Origin: Bacillus sp. CECT 9360
GTDB lineage: Bacteria; Bacillota; Bacilli; Bacillales; DSM-1321
DNA: 64,000 nt
Reading direction: 5' to 3'
Assembly (NCBI RefSeq): GCF_918741275.1
Contig: NZ_CAKKNA010000010.1
Span: 1-64,000 of the forward strand
Below, in pieces: positions 7,396 through 16,058 of this stretch. Numbering within the stretch: position 1 is the first letter of the stretch; each line of letters starts with the position of its first letter. The position numbers and the translations under genes are program-made. A model generated the notes under the pieces. That model searched no databases. It was not told where the DNA came from and was given only the letters and a program-made list of their open reading frames with translations.

Positions 7396-7624
7396 GCTCG
7401 GTTCCTCCTTTTATTTATACATATATTGTACAGGAAATACTGCAAAAGAAAAAAGCCTAGAAATCGTACTGAAACGCTTTTTAAAAGTCAGAGAATTGAG
7501 TATTATTTCATTTTTTTGATTTCTGTAATGTTTCTTAACTTGAATGTTATGGTTTTAAAATAAACATGTCATTTTAAAGTGGTAGCATTTGGGGTATAGA
7601 AATGAGTTTGGGGGAAATAAAAAA

Positions 7625-8563
7625 TTGAAAAAATTAGTAGTATCCGCAGTAATGGCAGGTACTTTACTTGTCAGCAGCCCGTTAGCCAGCAGTGCAGCCT
7701 TAGGTGACCGAACGTTAAAAAGTGGCATGACTCACAGCGAAGTGAAGCAATTGCAAGAAGTATTGAAGAAAAAAGGATATTTCAAAAGCAGTAAAACAAC
7801 GACTTACTTTGGAACGGTTACGAAAAGTGCAGTTGTTAATTTTCAAAAAAAGAACCGCCTCAAAGCAGATGGAATTGCTGGAGCAAATACATATAAAGCA
7901 TTAGGGATCAAAAAAGGTGCGGCTCCCGCAGTGAAGAGTTCAAGTTCAAGCTTTGGTAAAAGAACGTTAAAAAGTGGCATGACCCATAGTGACGTAAAGC
8001 AGTTGCAAGAAATTCTCAAGAAAAAAGGATATTTAAAGATCAGCAAAACGACGAACTACTTTGGTTCAGCTACCAAAAGTGCAGTCATCAATCTCCAAAA
8101 AAAGAACCGCCTAAAAGCAGATGGCGTTGTTGGTCCTAGTACTTTTAAAGCATTAGGCAGCGCGGCAAGTGCGACCAGTAAAGTGGCCGGTGTTTCGTCT
8201 ACTTCTAAATCAACCAAGATCGTATCAACAGCAAAAAAGTATCAAAGTTCGCCATATAAATGGGGAGGCACTACACCAAAAGGTTTCGATTGCAGCGGAT
8301 ACATCAACTACGTTTTCAAGCAAAGTGCCAATATCAGTTTACCAAGAACGGTATCCGATATTTATAAAAAAGGCGTCAGGGTTTCCAGCCCGCAAGTCGG
8401 GGATCTCGTATTCTTTGAAACCTATAAAAAAGGTGCATCTCATGCCGGGATTTATATCGGAAACAGACAATTTATTCACAGCTCCTCTTCAAACGGAGTG
8501 ACTGTCAGTTCTTTGAACAATAGCTACTGGTCTCCAAGATACCTAGGAGCGAAGAGAATATAA
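7625..8563 (+). CDS. Secreted NlpC/P60 endopeptidase with two peptidoglycan-binding domains
   Basis: A 312-residue secreted cell-wall hydrolase. An N-terminal signal peptide (K-K-L-V-V-S-A-V-M-A-G-T-L-L...) ends near an A-S-S-A-A site. Two PG_binding_1 repeats follow at about residues 28-85 and 103-160, nearly identical (L-K-S-G-M-T-H-S-x-V-K-Q-L-Q). A C-terminal NlpC/P60 domain has catalytic C223 in F-D-C-S-G-Y and H273 in S-H-A-G-I-Y-I-G. Such enzymes cleave D-gamma-glutamyl-diaminopimelate stem peptides. The start is TTG 7625, after GGGGGAAAT; the longer frame from 7589 would put a charged stretch before the signal peptide. Confidence 0.92.
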   Translation: MKKLVVSAVMAGTLLVSSPLASSAALGDRTLKSGMTHSEVKQLQEVLKKKGYFKSSKTTTYFGTVTKSAVVNFQKKNRLKADGIAGANTYKALGIKKGAAPAVKSSSSSFGKRTLKSGMTHSDVKQLQEILKKKGYLKISKTTNYFGSATKSAVINLQKKNRLKADGVVGPSTFKALGSAASATSKVAGVSSTSKSTKIVSTAKKYQSSPYKWGGTTPKGFDCSGYINYVFKQSANISLPRTVSDIYKKGVRVSSPQVGDLVFFETYKKGASHAGIYIGNRQFIHSSSSNGVTVSSLNNSYWSPRYLGAKRI

Positions 8564-8571
8564 GCGAATAG

Positions 8572-8602
8572 AGGCTATCCTTTCGAGGGTAGTCTTTTTT
8601 TG
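8572..8602 (+). terminator. Terminator after the NlpC/P60 gene
   Basis: GGCTATCC and GGGTAGTC pair (with G-U) around a short loop and are followed by TTTTTTT. Confidence 0.75.
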
Positions 8603-8747
8603 CTTTCTTCAATTTAGTGTAATTCGGAAGGTGGGGCTGTATATAAAATTAGAAATTGAATGTTATGATAAAAGTGCAGTGAAAAACGGACGTAAATGTC
8701 CTTTTAGCTTAAAATAAAAAAATTCAATATACACAGGAGGTAATGCT

Positions 8748-9296
8748 ATGAAACTCCAAGGTAATCATGTTTTTCTTAGAATGTTAGATACCAATAATGC
8801 GAGTGCTGTTTTACAATTAGAACTTAAGAACCGGGATTTTTTTCAAAAGTATACAGCCTTACGGGCAGACGAATTTTATACATTGCAGGGCCAGATTGAC
8901 CGAATAAACAAGAATAAAGAAATGATTGAACGTGACCTACTTTATTCTTTTGGCATTTTCTTAAATGAAGATGAGAAGTTAATCGGCACAATCGCATTGT
9001 TAGAGGTCTTAAGAGGGGCTTTGCAAAGCTGTTTTGTCGGCTATTCCCTTGATCAAGAACAGAATGGCAAAGGGTATATGACGGAGGCTGTGGGCTTAAT
9101 CGTAGATTTTGCATTTAATGAACTGAAGCTGCATCGGATTGAAGCTGGAGTCATGCCGCATAACCTGGGATCAATCAAGGTATTAGAAAAATCCGGATTC
9201 CATAAAGAGGGCATCGCCAAAAGCAACGTGAAGATTAACGGAAAGTGGGAAGATCATCAGGTGCTCGCGATAATAAACGATGATGAAACCATTTAA
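8748..9296 (+). CDS. GNAT family N-acetyltransferase (RimJ/RimL-like)
   Basis: A 182-residue GNAT-fold enzyme of the ribosomal-protein alanine N-acetyltransferase type. It has the acetyl-CoA binding region Y-S-L-D-Q-E-Q-N-G-K-G-Y-M-T-E-A (motif A, Q/R-x-x-G-x-G/A) and the C-terminal H-R-I-E-A-G-V-M-P-H-N-x-G-S-I-K-V-L-E-K-S-G-F typical of RimJ-like proteins. Bacillus paralogues of this group acetylate small molecules or protein N-termini, and the substrate cannot be read from sequence. AGGAGG precedes the ATG. It stands alone. Confidence 0.87.
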   Translation: MKLQGNHVFLRMLDTNNASAVLQLELKNRDFFQKYTALRADEFYTLQGQIDRINKNKEMIERDLLYSFGIFLNEDEKLIGTIALLEVLRGALQSCFVGYSLDQEQNGKGYMTEAVGLIVDFAFNELKLHRIEAGVMPHNLGSIKVLEKSGFHKEGIAKSNVKINGKWEDHQVLAIINDDETI

Positions 9297-9376
9297 GAAA
9301 ACTGAATGTTTAAAACCCTATGGTAAAATAAAATAGGTGAAAAAGCTTAATTTTTTATAGAATCAAGGAGGATCAG

Positions 9377-9991
9377 ATGGTTGCATTTGTGTTAGTCGTA
9401 TTAACTTTATTCGTCATACCAGGCCCGGCTGTCATGCTAACCCTGGCTCAAAGCATCAGCGGTGGGAAAAGAAAAGGGATTTTAACAGGACTTGGGATTG
9501 CTGTTGGGGATTTGATTCACACGATGGCTTCTGCACTTGGTCTTTCCGCCATTTTAATGACCTCGGCGTTTGCTTTCGAGATAGTAAAATATTTGGGAGC
9601 GGCGTATTTGCTCTACTTGGGGATACGCGCCTTATTGGAAAAATCAAAAAAGCTTTCAGTGCCCACACCAAAGGAGAATACCGATTCCCGCCGTTCCTTT
9701 ACTCATGCTATCGTCACTGAAATACTCAATCCAAAAACGGCATTGTTCTTTCTTGCCTTCCTTCCTCAATTTACACATCCGGAAGAAGGTTCAATAATCG
9801 TCCAATTATTGATTCTTGGACTAACCTTTGTTTTGTTAAGCATTCTGTATACAACATTTATTGCTTTGGTTGCCGGATCTGTAAGCCAATGGCTCTCCCG
9901 AAATCAAACGTTTGCCCGCTGGCAGGGAAAGGTTGTCGGGGTTGTATATGTTGGTTTAAGTGTTCACATGGCTTTGCAGAGCCAAAAATAA
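9377..9991 (+). CDS. LysE/RhtB family translocator
   Basis: A 204-residue inner-membrane exporter with about six transmembrane helices. It carries the family hallmark P-G-P-A-V-M-L-T-L-A-Q-S near the N-terminus and the E-I-L-N-P-K-T-A-L-F-F-L-A-F-L-P-Q-F motif in the middle. LysE/RhtB proteins export amino acids such as lysine, threonine or homoserine; the substrate here is unknown. AAGGAGGATC precedes the ATG. It is monocistronic with a strong terminator after it. Confidence 0.9.
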   Translation: MVAFVLVVLTLFVIPGPAVMLTLAQSISGGKRKGILTGLGIAVGDLIHTMASALGLSAILMTSAFAFEIVKYLGAAYLLYLGIRALLEKSKKLSVPTPKENTDSRRSFTHAIVTEILNPKTALFFLAFLPQFTHPEEGSIIVQLLILGLTFVLLSILYTTFIALVAGSVSQWLSRNQTFARWQGKVVGVVYVGLSVHMALQSQK

Positions 9992-10003
9992 TTTACGTAA
10001 TGA

Positions 10004-10029
10004 GAGCAGGGGATTTCCTGCTTTTTTTA
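10004..10029 (+). terminator. Terminator after lysE-like gene
   Basis: AGCAGG-GGATTT-CCTGCT hairpin followed by seven T residues. Confidence 0.85.
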
Positions 10030-10082
10030 ATGTTTAAATAAGATGAAACGAACAGGGCAAAATGAACATGGAGGTGAAGCGC

Positions 10083-10235
10083 ATGAGCAAAGAAGAATTT
10101 TTGAAAAAAGCGAGAGATATGAATCAGGATGTGGAGTACGAATATAAAAAAGGAACCAAAAATACTGTAATAGTAAATGGTACAGATGATGATAGCTCCG
10201 GTGATGATACTTCACTGAACAATCATAATTCTTAA
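10083..10235 (+). CDS. Small acidic hypothetical protein (50 aa)
   Basis: A 50-residue frame with ATG 10083 preceded by GGAGGTGAAG. The N-terminal half is a charged helix (K-E-E-F-L-K-K-A-R) and the C-terminal half is Asp/Ser/Asn-rich. No family is recognised. The optimal ribosome binding site and the terminator right after it support a real gene. Confidence 0.6.
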   Translation: MSKEEFLKKARDMNQDVEYEYKKGTKNTVIVNGTDDDSSGDDTSLNNHNS

Positions 10236-10257
10236 GCCTAGAGCCCAAGTACTTAAA

Positions 10258-10290
10258 AACAGGGAATCCACATTAGGATTCCTTTTTAGT
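10258..10290 (+). terminator. Terminator after the 50-aa gene
   Basis: GGAATCC-ACATTA-GGATTCC followed by TTTTT. Confidence 0.85.
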
Positions 10291-10475
10291 TGATCATTGC
10301 CTGTTTATACAATTCAGTTTTTAAGCGATTTTCTCTGACAGATTAAAGAAAAAAATGTTCTTTTTCCACTAAACTCATTTCCATCAAAAGTCTTAGAAAA
10401 AAATCAACCTAACGACGAATGAGTCCTTGTATCTGAATGCCGTATAGTTGCATTAAGAACAAGGAGGCGGTAGGA

Positions 10476-10613
10476 ATGTATGACAATGACTATCTTTTAG
10501 CGGAACTAATCAGAATCAAGAAAGAAGAATTGGATAGAGAAATGCGGTTTAAAGAGACATATAAGCTATACAGTGATTGCGACAAGAACGTTTTGACCAG
10601 TAAGAAAAATTAA
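10476..10613 (+). CDS. Small charged hypothetical protein (45 aa)
   Basis: A 45-residue frame starting at ATG 10476 with AAGGAGGCGG upstream. It is predicted to be one amphipathic helix (A-E-L-I-R-I-K-K-E-E-L-D-R-E-M) and resembles the many short helical proteins of Bacillus without known role. A terminator follows within a few bases. No domain recognised. Confidence 0.58.
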   Translation: MYDNDYLLAELIRIKKEELDREMRFKETYKLYSDCDKNVLTSKKN

Positions 10614-10615
10614 CG

Positions 10616-10643
10616 TTGAGTTGCTTCGGCAGCTCTTTTTGGT
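10616..10643 (+). terminator. Terminator, copy 1 of a duplicated hairpin
   Basis: GAGTTGC-TTCG-GCAGCTC followed by TTTTT. The same GTTGAGTTGCTTCGGCAGCT core with TTTTT tail recurs at 26718-26744, at the far end of the signalling locus. Confidence 0.85.
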
Positions 10644-10823
10644 GTTGGAATAAAATAGAGGCAGTTGTAGGGAAGGCAATTTTTACCTATGTTAAAATTC
10701 TTTACGCTGTTATACTATTCTTTAAAAATACCTTTGTTAAAAAAAGGGGAGGCAAGTAATCTTTTCCTTATGAATTTCAGGCGTATTTTGTTTATTACTA
10801 ATTAAGGTGGACTGGATATTTAT

Positions 10824-13646
10824 ATGATCACTAAAAAAATGTTTGTGCTGTTAACGATTATGCTTTTCGGGTCTCCTCTTTCTTATTTTCTGTATTCCGA
10901 TCGTTCAGAAATTAGGATCGTTATTACTATAAATCTGGTTCTTTCCTTACTGCTTTTTCTTGTCATACTAAGATCCTATTTCACTGGTACAGGCAATGGT
11001 CAATTTATTTTGAATAGAAAGAGCGAAGGATATTATAAAACCCTTTTCGAGAATAATCCTTCTCCATTTTTCCTTGTTGATAAAGATGGTAAAGTCACCG
11101 GTACAAATCAGGCAGTATTAAATCTGCTGAATTACAAAACTGCTGATCTGGAATCAAAGGAATTTTGGAAACTATTTGATGATGAGGAAGACCTGTTGCT
11201 TATTAAAGATCATTTTGAGGTGGCCAGGGAGGGGAAAGCTAGAACTTTCCTGGGAAAAATCGCCAAAAAAGACGGCAATCCCATTGAAATGCAATTTAAG
11301 ATGATACCTATTAAAGATACAGGTTTTATAATTATTGGTAATGATGTTACAGAATTAATTAGGTACAAAGAAAGAATTGTAAAAACTCAAATCGAATTAA
11401 GAAATACCGTACGACAGCAACAAGGGATGATATTTAAATTCATCAAAAAAGGGGATACATTTATCCATACTTTATGCGATGGCGAATTAGTTAATAAGCT
11501 TGGGTTATCTTCAAAGAATATAGTAGGGAAAAGTTTGCATGACTTTTTATCAAGAAAAAACGCTGATGAAAAGCTTTATCATTATAATAAGGCGTGGAGT
11601 GGCCAGGTTACATCTTATGAGGGGGAAGCAAACGGAACCAGTTATCTTGCATCTCTAAGTCCGGTATTTAAGGATGGAAAAGTAATCGAGGTTATTGGGT
11701 CCTGTATTGATATAAGCGTCAGGAAATCAATGGAGGAAGAGCTTCGCAAAAATGAAAGATTATATCGTACGGTCCTAACGACAATGTCGGATGGGATTTT
11801 TCTTATAAATAAATCCAGAATGATTACTAATCTGAATGTGAATGTGGAGCGAATACTTGGAATCCGTTCGGGTGTATTTAATGAATCTACTATGCGGGAA
11901 CTAGATATCGAGTTCGTAAAAGAAGATGGGACATTAATCGCTTATGCAGATTTACCAGGAATACTGTCGGAAGACAAAGGGGCCCCAGTAAGTGATGCGA
12001 TTATGGGGTTCAAAGAAGGGGGGCATATTAAAAAATGGATATCTGTTAACGCTACATCCCTGTTTTTACCAAATGAAGAACAAGCTTCCCTTGTTTCCTT
12101 TTACGATATTTCTCTGCAAAAGGAACAGGAACTTAAATTACGAGAGGCGAATACGTTCAACCAGATTCTTTTGGATAACATCCGGATTGGGATTCTGGTG
12201 GTAGACACAGGTAGTAAAATATTATTAATGAACAAAGCATTAAAAGAAATTATCGGGATTGATCCTGACAAAGATGTGATTGGAATCCAGGCGGAAAAAT
12301 TCCATTATGCTTTTGCAAATACACAGAATTTTGACGAAATGATAGTGGAAATAGCAACCGAAAGAGTCCCAAAAACAATAAATGTAGAATCAAAAAGCGG
12401 TTCTGTTTATCGACTGAACTATGTACCTATTCTGACCGAGAATAAGGGGAAAGCGAGCCTGTGGACATTTGAGGATATAACTAAAATCAGCAAACTACAA
12501 GAGTCCGCCTTAAAGGCAAAAGAAGAGGCAATCAGTGCAAACATGGCCAAATCGGATTTCTTATCCAAAATGAGCCATGAACTGCGTACGCCATTGAATG
12601 GAATTCTAGGATTTTCTCAATTATTGGAGCTGGAAAAAACAATTGATGAACGCCAGCAAAAGTTCGTGAAGGAGATATTAAAAAGCGGCGAACACCTGCT
12701 AAATCTTATCAATGATATATTAGATATTTCACGTATAGAATCCGGGAAAATAAAAATTGAAATAGAAACTGTTAACCTAACAGGTTTACTTTCTGAAAGT
12801 GTGGAAATGATAGGACCGCTGGCTGAAAAGAGAAATATAGAAATAATAAACCAGATCGGGAAAGGCAATGACATTTGCGTTAAAGCAGATGCCGTTCGTT
12901 TACGGCAGGTGATGTTAAACCTGCTTGATAATGCGATTAAATATAATGAAGAATATGGAATGGTTGAAATTTATCTCGAATTGGATGAGGACGACATTAC
13001 TGTATTCATTAAGGATACGGGAATAGGCTTTAATGACGAGGAAGCTGCCGATATTTTTAAATTGTTTTACAGAATAAATGGAACAAATGCAGAAGGATCA
13101 GGAATCGGGCTATCGTTAACTAAACAGCTTGTTCAAATTATGGGTGGGACTATTGGTGCAACGAGTATAAAAGGAGAAGGAAGCACATTTTGGTTTAGCC
13201 TGCCGATTTACAATGATCAGGCATCAGGTCAGGAAAAAGGCGAATATATAATCCAAGATCATGAAGAAAGAAAGGAACTACCCCAACGCAGAATTTTGTA
13301 TATAGAGGATAATCATTCGAATATCGATTTAGTTAAGGAAATTATCGAAACCCAAATGAATCATTCCTTACTTTATGCTACAACTGGAGCCGAGGGATTG
13401 CACAAAGCAAATACCGAAAACATTCACCTTATCCTGCTGGATATGAACCTTCCGGATTTTAGTGGGTATCAGATTTTAGAAGAATTAAACATGCAACAAC
13501 TCACAAAAAACATTCCTGTTATTGCGTTAAGTGCCAATGCCATATCTAAGGATATAAAGAAAGCCATGGATAGTGGCTTCGATGATTATATTACAAAACC
13601 TATAAATATTAACCACTTTTTAACCAACATTAATAAGTATCTATAA
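10824..13646 (+). CDS. Hybrid sensor histidine kinase, four PAS domains plus receiver
   Basis: A 940-residue membrane hybrid kinase. Two transmembrane helices (about 7-25 and 33-50) with a very short external loop are followed by PAS-type domains at about 70-180, 190-300, 312-430 and 445-555. The HisKA region has the phospho-acceptor H585 in S-H-E-L-R-T-P-L-N-G. The ATPase has N-box L-D-N-A-I-K-Y-N, then D-T-G-I-G-F and G-S-G-I-G-L-S-L. The C-terminal receiver has acceptor D873 in L-L-D-M-N-L-P. No output domain follows, so phosphate probably passes on or is sensed cytoplasmically by PAS ligands. It has its own terminator and precedes the pterin/partner-switch run; a functional link is inferred from position. 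Confidence 0.92.
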   Translation: MITKKMFVLLTIMLFGSPLSYFLYSDRSEIRIVITINLVLSLLLFLVILRSYFTGTGNGQFILNRKSEGYYKTLFENNPSPFFLVDKDGKVTGTNQAVLNLLNYKTADLESKEFWKLFDDEEDLLLIKDHFEVAREGKARTFLGKIAKKDGNPIEMQFKMIPIKDTGFIIIGNDVTELIRYKERIVKTQIELRNTVRQQQGMIFKFIKKGDTFIHTLCDGELVNKLGLSSKNIVGKSLHDFLSRKNADEKLYHYNKAWSGQVTSYEGEANGTSYLASLSPVFKDGKVIEVIGSCIDISVRKSMEEELRKNERLYRTVLTTMSDGIFLINKSRMITNLNVNVERILGIRSGVFNESTMRELDIEFVKEDGTLIAYADLPGILSEDKGAPVSDAIMGFKEGGHIKKWISVNATSLFLPNEEQASLVSFYDISLQKEQELKLREANTFNQILLDNIRIGILVVDTGSKILLMNKALKEIIGIDPDKDVIGIQAEKFHYAFANTQNFDEMIVEIATERVPKTINVESKSGSVYRLNYVPILTENKGKASLWTFEDITKISKLQESALKAKEEAISANMAKSDFLSKMSHELRTPLNGILGFSQLLELEKTIDERQQKFVKEILKSGEHLLNLINDILDISRIESGKIKIEIETVNLTGLLSESVEMIGPLAEKRNIEIINQIGKGNDICVKADAVRLRQVMLNLLDNAIKYNEEYGMVEIYLELDEDDITVFIKDTGIGFNDEEAADIFKLFYRINGTNAEGSGIGLSLTKQLVQIMGGTIGATSIKGEGSTFWFSLPIYNDQASGQEKGEYIIQDHEERKELPQRRILYIEDNHSNIDLVKEIIETQMNHSLLYATTGAEGLHKANTENIHLILLDMNLPDFSGYQILEELNMQQLTKNIPVIALSANAISKDIKKAMDSGFDDYITKPININHFLTNINKYL

Positions 13647-13652
13647 GATTAC

Positions 13653-13683
13653 TAAAGAGACCAAGATAAGGTCTCTTTTTTTG
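13653..13683 (+). terminator. Terminator after the hybrid kinase
   Basis: GAGACC-AAGATAA-GGTCTC followed by seven T residues. It separates the kinase from the downstream run. Confidence 0.88.
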
Positions 13684-13751
13684 TGTTTTTGGAAAAATGT
13701 CGCAACATGTTCCCTATAAAGCGCGAAAACCGAAGAAATATGTCTTAAAGG

Positions 13752-13758
13752 TGTCGAA
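13752..13758 (+). promoter_or_regulatory. Exact Spo0A-box-like heptamer TGTCGAA
   Basis: TGTCGAA matches the core of the Spo0A (0A) box and lies about 100 bp upstream of the EAL gene start, in the region that must hold the promoter of the large signalling run. A near match (TGTCGCA) lies about 55 bp further upstream. A heptamer can occur by chance; binding is untested. Confidence 0.4.
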
Positions 13759-13854
13759 AAACGTGTGTCATGCCCAAAATGGGTTAGACAATATTATAGG
13801 TATAAAGGTATATTTGATTTACAATTTAATCCAGAGGAAGGTGAGAAAAGTCGC

Positions 13855-14571
13855 ATGAAAAATAAGGATAAAGACCTAGTTGATATGAATAAGCTGGAAT
13901 ATGTATATCAACCACTCTGGAATATCACTAATTGGCGGGTATATGGGTATGAGGGGTTGCTCCGAACTCAATTGGATGAGGTTTTTAAACCGGAAGATTT
14001 ATTCCATCAGGCCAGATTAGAAGGAACTTTATTTGAAATAGAAATATGTTTAATAAAAAACTATATTTCGAATTACCCACTTTTCAGGACGAAACCCGAA
14101 TTGCTTTTCCTTAATATTTTTCCATCTTCTTTGCTTCATCCGGAATTTGAATGTTTTATCGAGGAGTTGCTAAAAGAGCATCCGTATATAAGCGGAAGAA
14201 TCGTTTTTGAGATAAATGAAACGATGGAGGAGTATCATACTTGGCAAGTTCCTGAGTTAAAAGAAAAAGTGTCATTATTAAAGGAAAAAGGCTTTTATGT
14301 GGCGCTTGATGATGTGGGAAAAGGGGCAGCTTCACTGCAGAATATAGTCGAATACAAACCCAATTATATTAAATTCGATAAGTACTTTTCACAAGAATTA
14401 GCGTCAAACAAAGAAAAACAGGCACTGATTTCGTTCTTCACGGATTATTGTGATGAAAATATGATTTTTATTTTGGAAGGTATTGAAAGAGATATTGATT
14501 TGGCACAGGCGAAATTATTAAACGTCCCGATCGCCCAAGGATACTTGCTGGGAGAACCGAAACAACTATAA
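13855..14571 (+). CDS. EAL-domain cyclic-di-GMP phosphodiesterase (stand-alone)
   Basis: A 238-residue protein that is nearly all EAL domain. The signature is Y-E-G-L-L-R (E-G-L instead of E-A-L), and the metal and substrate residues look intact: N in F-L-N-I-F-P, E in F-E-I-N-E, the D-D pair in A-L-D-D-V-G-K-G, K in I-K-F-D-K, E in L-E-G-I-E, and Q-G-Y-L-L-G. It should linearise c-di-GMP to pGpG in the cytoplasm. No sensor domain is attached, so activity must be set by expression or a partner. The start at 13855 follows GGAAGGTGAG. It heads the co-directional pterin and partner-switch gene run; folE begins 79 bp after the stop. Confidence 0.88.
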   Translation: MKNKDKDLVDMNKLEYVYQPLWNITNWRVYGYEGLLRTQLDEVFKPEDLFHQARLEGTLFEIEICLIKNYISNYPLFRTKPELLFLNIFPSSLLHPEFECFIEELLKEHPYISGRIVFEINETMEEYHTWQVPELKEKVSLLKEKGFYVALDDVGKGAASLQNIVEYKPNYIKFDKYFSQELASNKEKQALISFFTDYCDENMIFILEGIERDIDLAQAKLLNVPIAQGYLLGEPKQL

Positions 14572-14615
14572 GCCGTGCTCAATTAACATAAAAAATAACT
14601 TAGATTCTCTTTAGC

Positions 14616-14640
14616 TGGTTTTGCGGCTAAAGCATATTGG
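14616..14640 (+). promoter_or_regulatory. Hairpin in the folE leader
   Basis: CTTTAGC and GGCTAAAG pair as a 7-bp stem immediately before the folE ribosome binding site. There is no U-tract, so a translational or RNA-stability role is more likely than termination. Confidence 0.35.
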
Positions 14641-14650
14641 AGGACTTAAA

Positions 14651-15220
14651 ATGGCAGTTGAATTAAAGCATGAATTATTAGAAGAAAATATTAAATCAAT
14701 CTTGAAACTTATCGGTGAGGATCCATCAAGGGAAGGTTTATTAGACACGCCCAAACGTGTTGCCAAAATGTATAAAGAAGTTTTTGCAGGAGTAGGTATT
14801 AATCCGGAGACGGCCTTAACGACAACTTTCGCAGAGGATTATGATGGCTTGGTTGTTGTAAAAGATATTGAATATTACACTTTTTGCGAACATCACCTTA
14901 TCCCATTTTTCGGTAAAGCACATATCGGTTATATTCCAAATGGGCGAGTTGTTGGGTTAAGTAAATTTGCCAGATTAGTAGAATTAGCATCTAAAAGGCC
15001 CCAAGTGCAAGAAAGGATGACACAGCAAATTGCCGATGCGGTTATGAATGTGCTGAATCCGCAAGGGGTAATCGTCAGCATCGAAGGCCAACACCTTTGC
15101 ATGTGTGCAAGAGGAGTTAAAAAATCAGGAAGCTCAACGGTCACAACCATCAAAAAAGGTGTATTCCAAGAGAGTGTTCCTTTGGCGGAAGAATTTTACC
15201 GGGCTATTTCAAAAGATTAA
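14651..15220 (+). CDS. folE: GTP cyclohydrolase I
   Basis: A 189-residue type-I enzyme that converts GTP to 7,8-dihydroneopterin triphosphate, the first step of folate and tetrahydrobiopterin synthesis. The zinc ligands are all present: C79 and H82 in F-C-E-H-H-L-I-P-F, and C150 in H-L-C-M-C-A-R-G. The motifs G-Y-I-P-N-G-R-V-V-G-L-S-K and K-K-S-G-S-S-T-V-T are canonical. The start ATG 14651 follows GGAGGAC. It lies 15 bp before the double pyruvoyl-tetrahydropterin synthase gene, not beside folate genes, which points to a dedicated pterin pathway. It may be a second folE in addition to a housekeeping mtrA/folE elsewhere. Confidence 0.96.
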   Translation: MAVELKHELLEENIKSILKLIGEDPSREGLLDTPKRVAKMYKEVFAGVGINPETALTTTFAEDYDGLVVVKDIEYYTFCEHHLIPFFGKAHIGYIPNGRVVGLSKFARLVELASKRPQVQERMTQQIADAVMNVLNPQGVIVSIEGQHLCMCARGVKKSGSSTVTTIKKGVFQESVPLAEEFYRAISKD

Positions 15221-15235
15221 TAGGAGGTGCCAGTC

Positions 15236-16054
15236 ATGCTATACCTATCACGAAAAATGACTTTTTCCGCTGCACATTCCTATCGCGTTGAGGATTGGAG
15301 CGAAGAAGAAAATCGAAAAGTCTTTGGACCCTGCAGCAATATAAACGGCCACGGCCATGATTATACCCTGGAAGTCATGGTGAAGGGCAAATTAGATAAC
15401 ACGTCAGGGATTGTTGTAAATATAACGGAAATCGATTCAGTCGTAAAAGCAGTTGTTGCCAATAATTTGGACGGGAAGTTTTTAAATAAAGAAAATCCTT
15501 ATTTTGAAGAAAAAATCCCTACTACTGAAAATATAGCAACTTATCTATGGGATTCGTTGGATGGCAAAATTGATAACTGCACTTTACATAGAATTCGTTT
15601 ACGGGAAAATGATTTTCTATATTCAGAAAAGGAGGATGCTTCCATGGTTCGTTTAACAAGAAAGTATCATTTCAGTACAGCACACCGGTTACATAGTGAT
15701 CAATTGACTGAGAAAGAGAATATTGAAATTTTCGGAAAGTGCAATAACCCTTACGGTCACGGCCATAATTACTATATGGAGGTAACGGTTAGTGGGAATC
15801 CGGATCCTGTAACGGGCATGATTGCCGATCTTGGTGATGTGGACCGAATCGTGGATGCGGAAATAATCCGGAAATTCGACCATAAGCATTTAAACCTGGA
15901 CACGGAAGAATTTAAAGAGTTGAATCCGACTTCGGAAAATGTAGCTGTAGTCATGTGGGATCTGTTAGCAAATAAACTTAATAATCTCTATAAAATCGGA
16001 CTGTATGAAACAGAAAAAAATTATTTTGAATATTATGGTCCCGATAAGGAGTAG
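15236..16054 (+). CDS. Fused double 6-pyruvoyl-tetrahydropterin synthase / QueD-family protein
   Basis: A 272-residue protein with two tandem PTPS/QueD domains (about 1-132 and 137-270). Each keeps the zinc histidines (A-A-H-S and H-G-H in domain 1; T-A-H-R and H-G-H in domain 2) and the catalytic cysteine (F-G-P-C-S-N and F-G-K-C-N-N). PTPS converts dihydroneopterin triphosphate to 6-pyruvoyl-tetrahydropterin; QueD makes 6-carboxy-tetrahydropterin. Family members are normally single-domain proteins of about 120-150 residues. AAGGAGGATG and an ATG at 15644 lie in frame at the domain boundary, so domain 2 could also be made alone. AGGAGG precedes the main start. Its neighbours folE and the SDR favour a biopterin-type product over queuosine. 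Confidence 0.9.
   Translation: MLYLSRKMTFSAAHSYRVEDWSEEENRKVFGPCSNINGHGHDYTLEVMVKGKLDNTSGIVVNITEIDSVVKAVVANNLDGKFLNKENPYFEEKIPTTENIATYLWDSLDGKIDNCTLHRIRLRENDFLYSEKEDASMVRLTRKYHFSTAHRLHSDQLTEKENIEIFGKCNNPYGHGHNYYMEVTVSGNPDPVTGMIADLGDVDRIVDAEIIRKFDHKHLNLDTEEFKELNPTSENVAVVMWDLLANKLNNLYKIGLYETEKNYFEYYGPDKE
15631..15646 (+). promoter_or_regulatory. Internal ribosome binding site and ATG inside the PTPS fusion
   Basis: AAGGAGG is followed eight bases later by an in-frame ATG (15644), exactly where the second PTPS domain begins. It looks like the relic, or a working copy, of the start signal of a once separate second gene. Confidence 0.6.
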
Positions 16055-16058
16055 ACAT

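Noticed and set aside
14651-16054. Queuosine precursor (folE-queD) operon
   Set aside because: No queC, queE or queF is present, and the next gene is an SDR, which fits biopterin-type synthesis better. The product remains untested.
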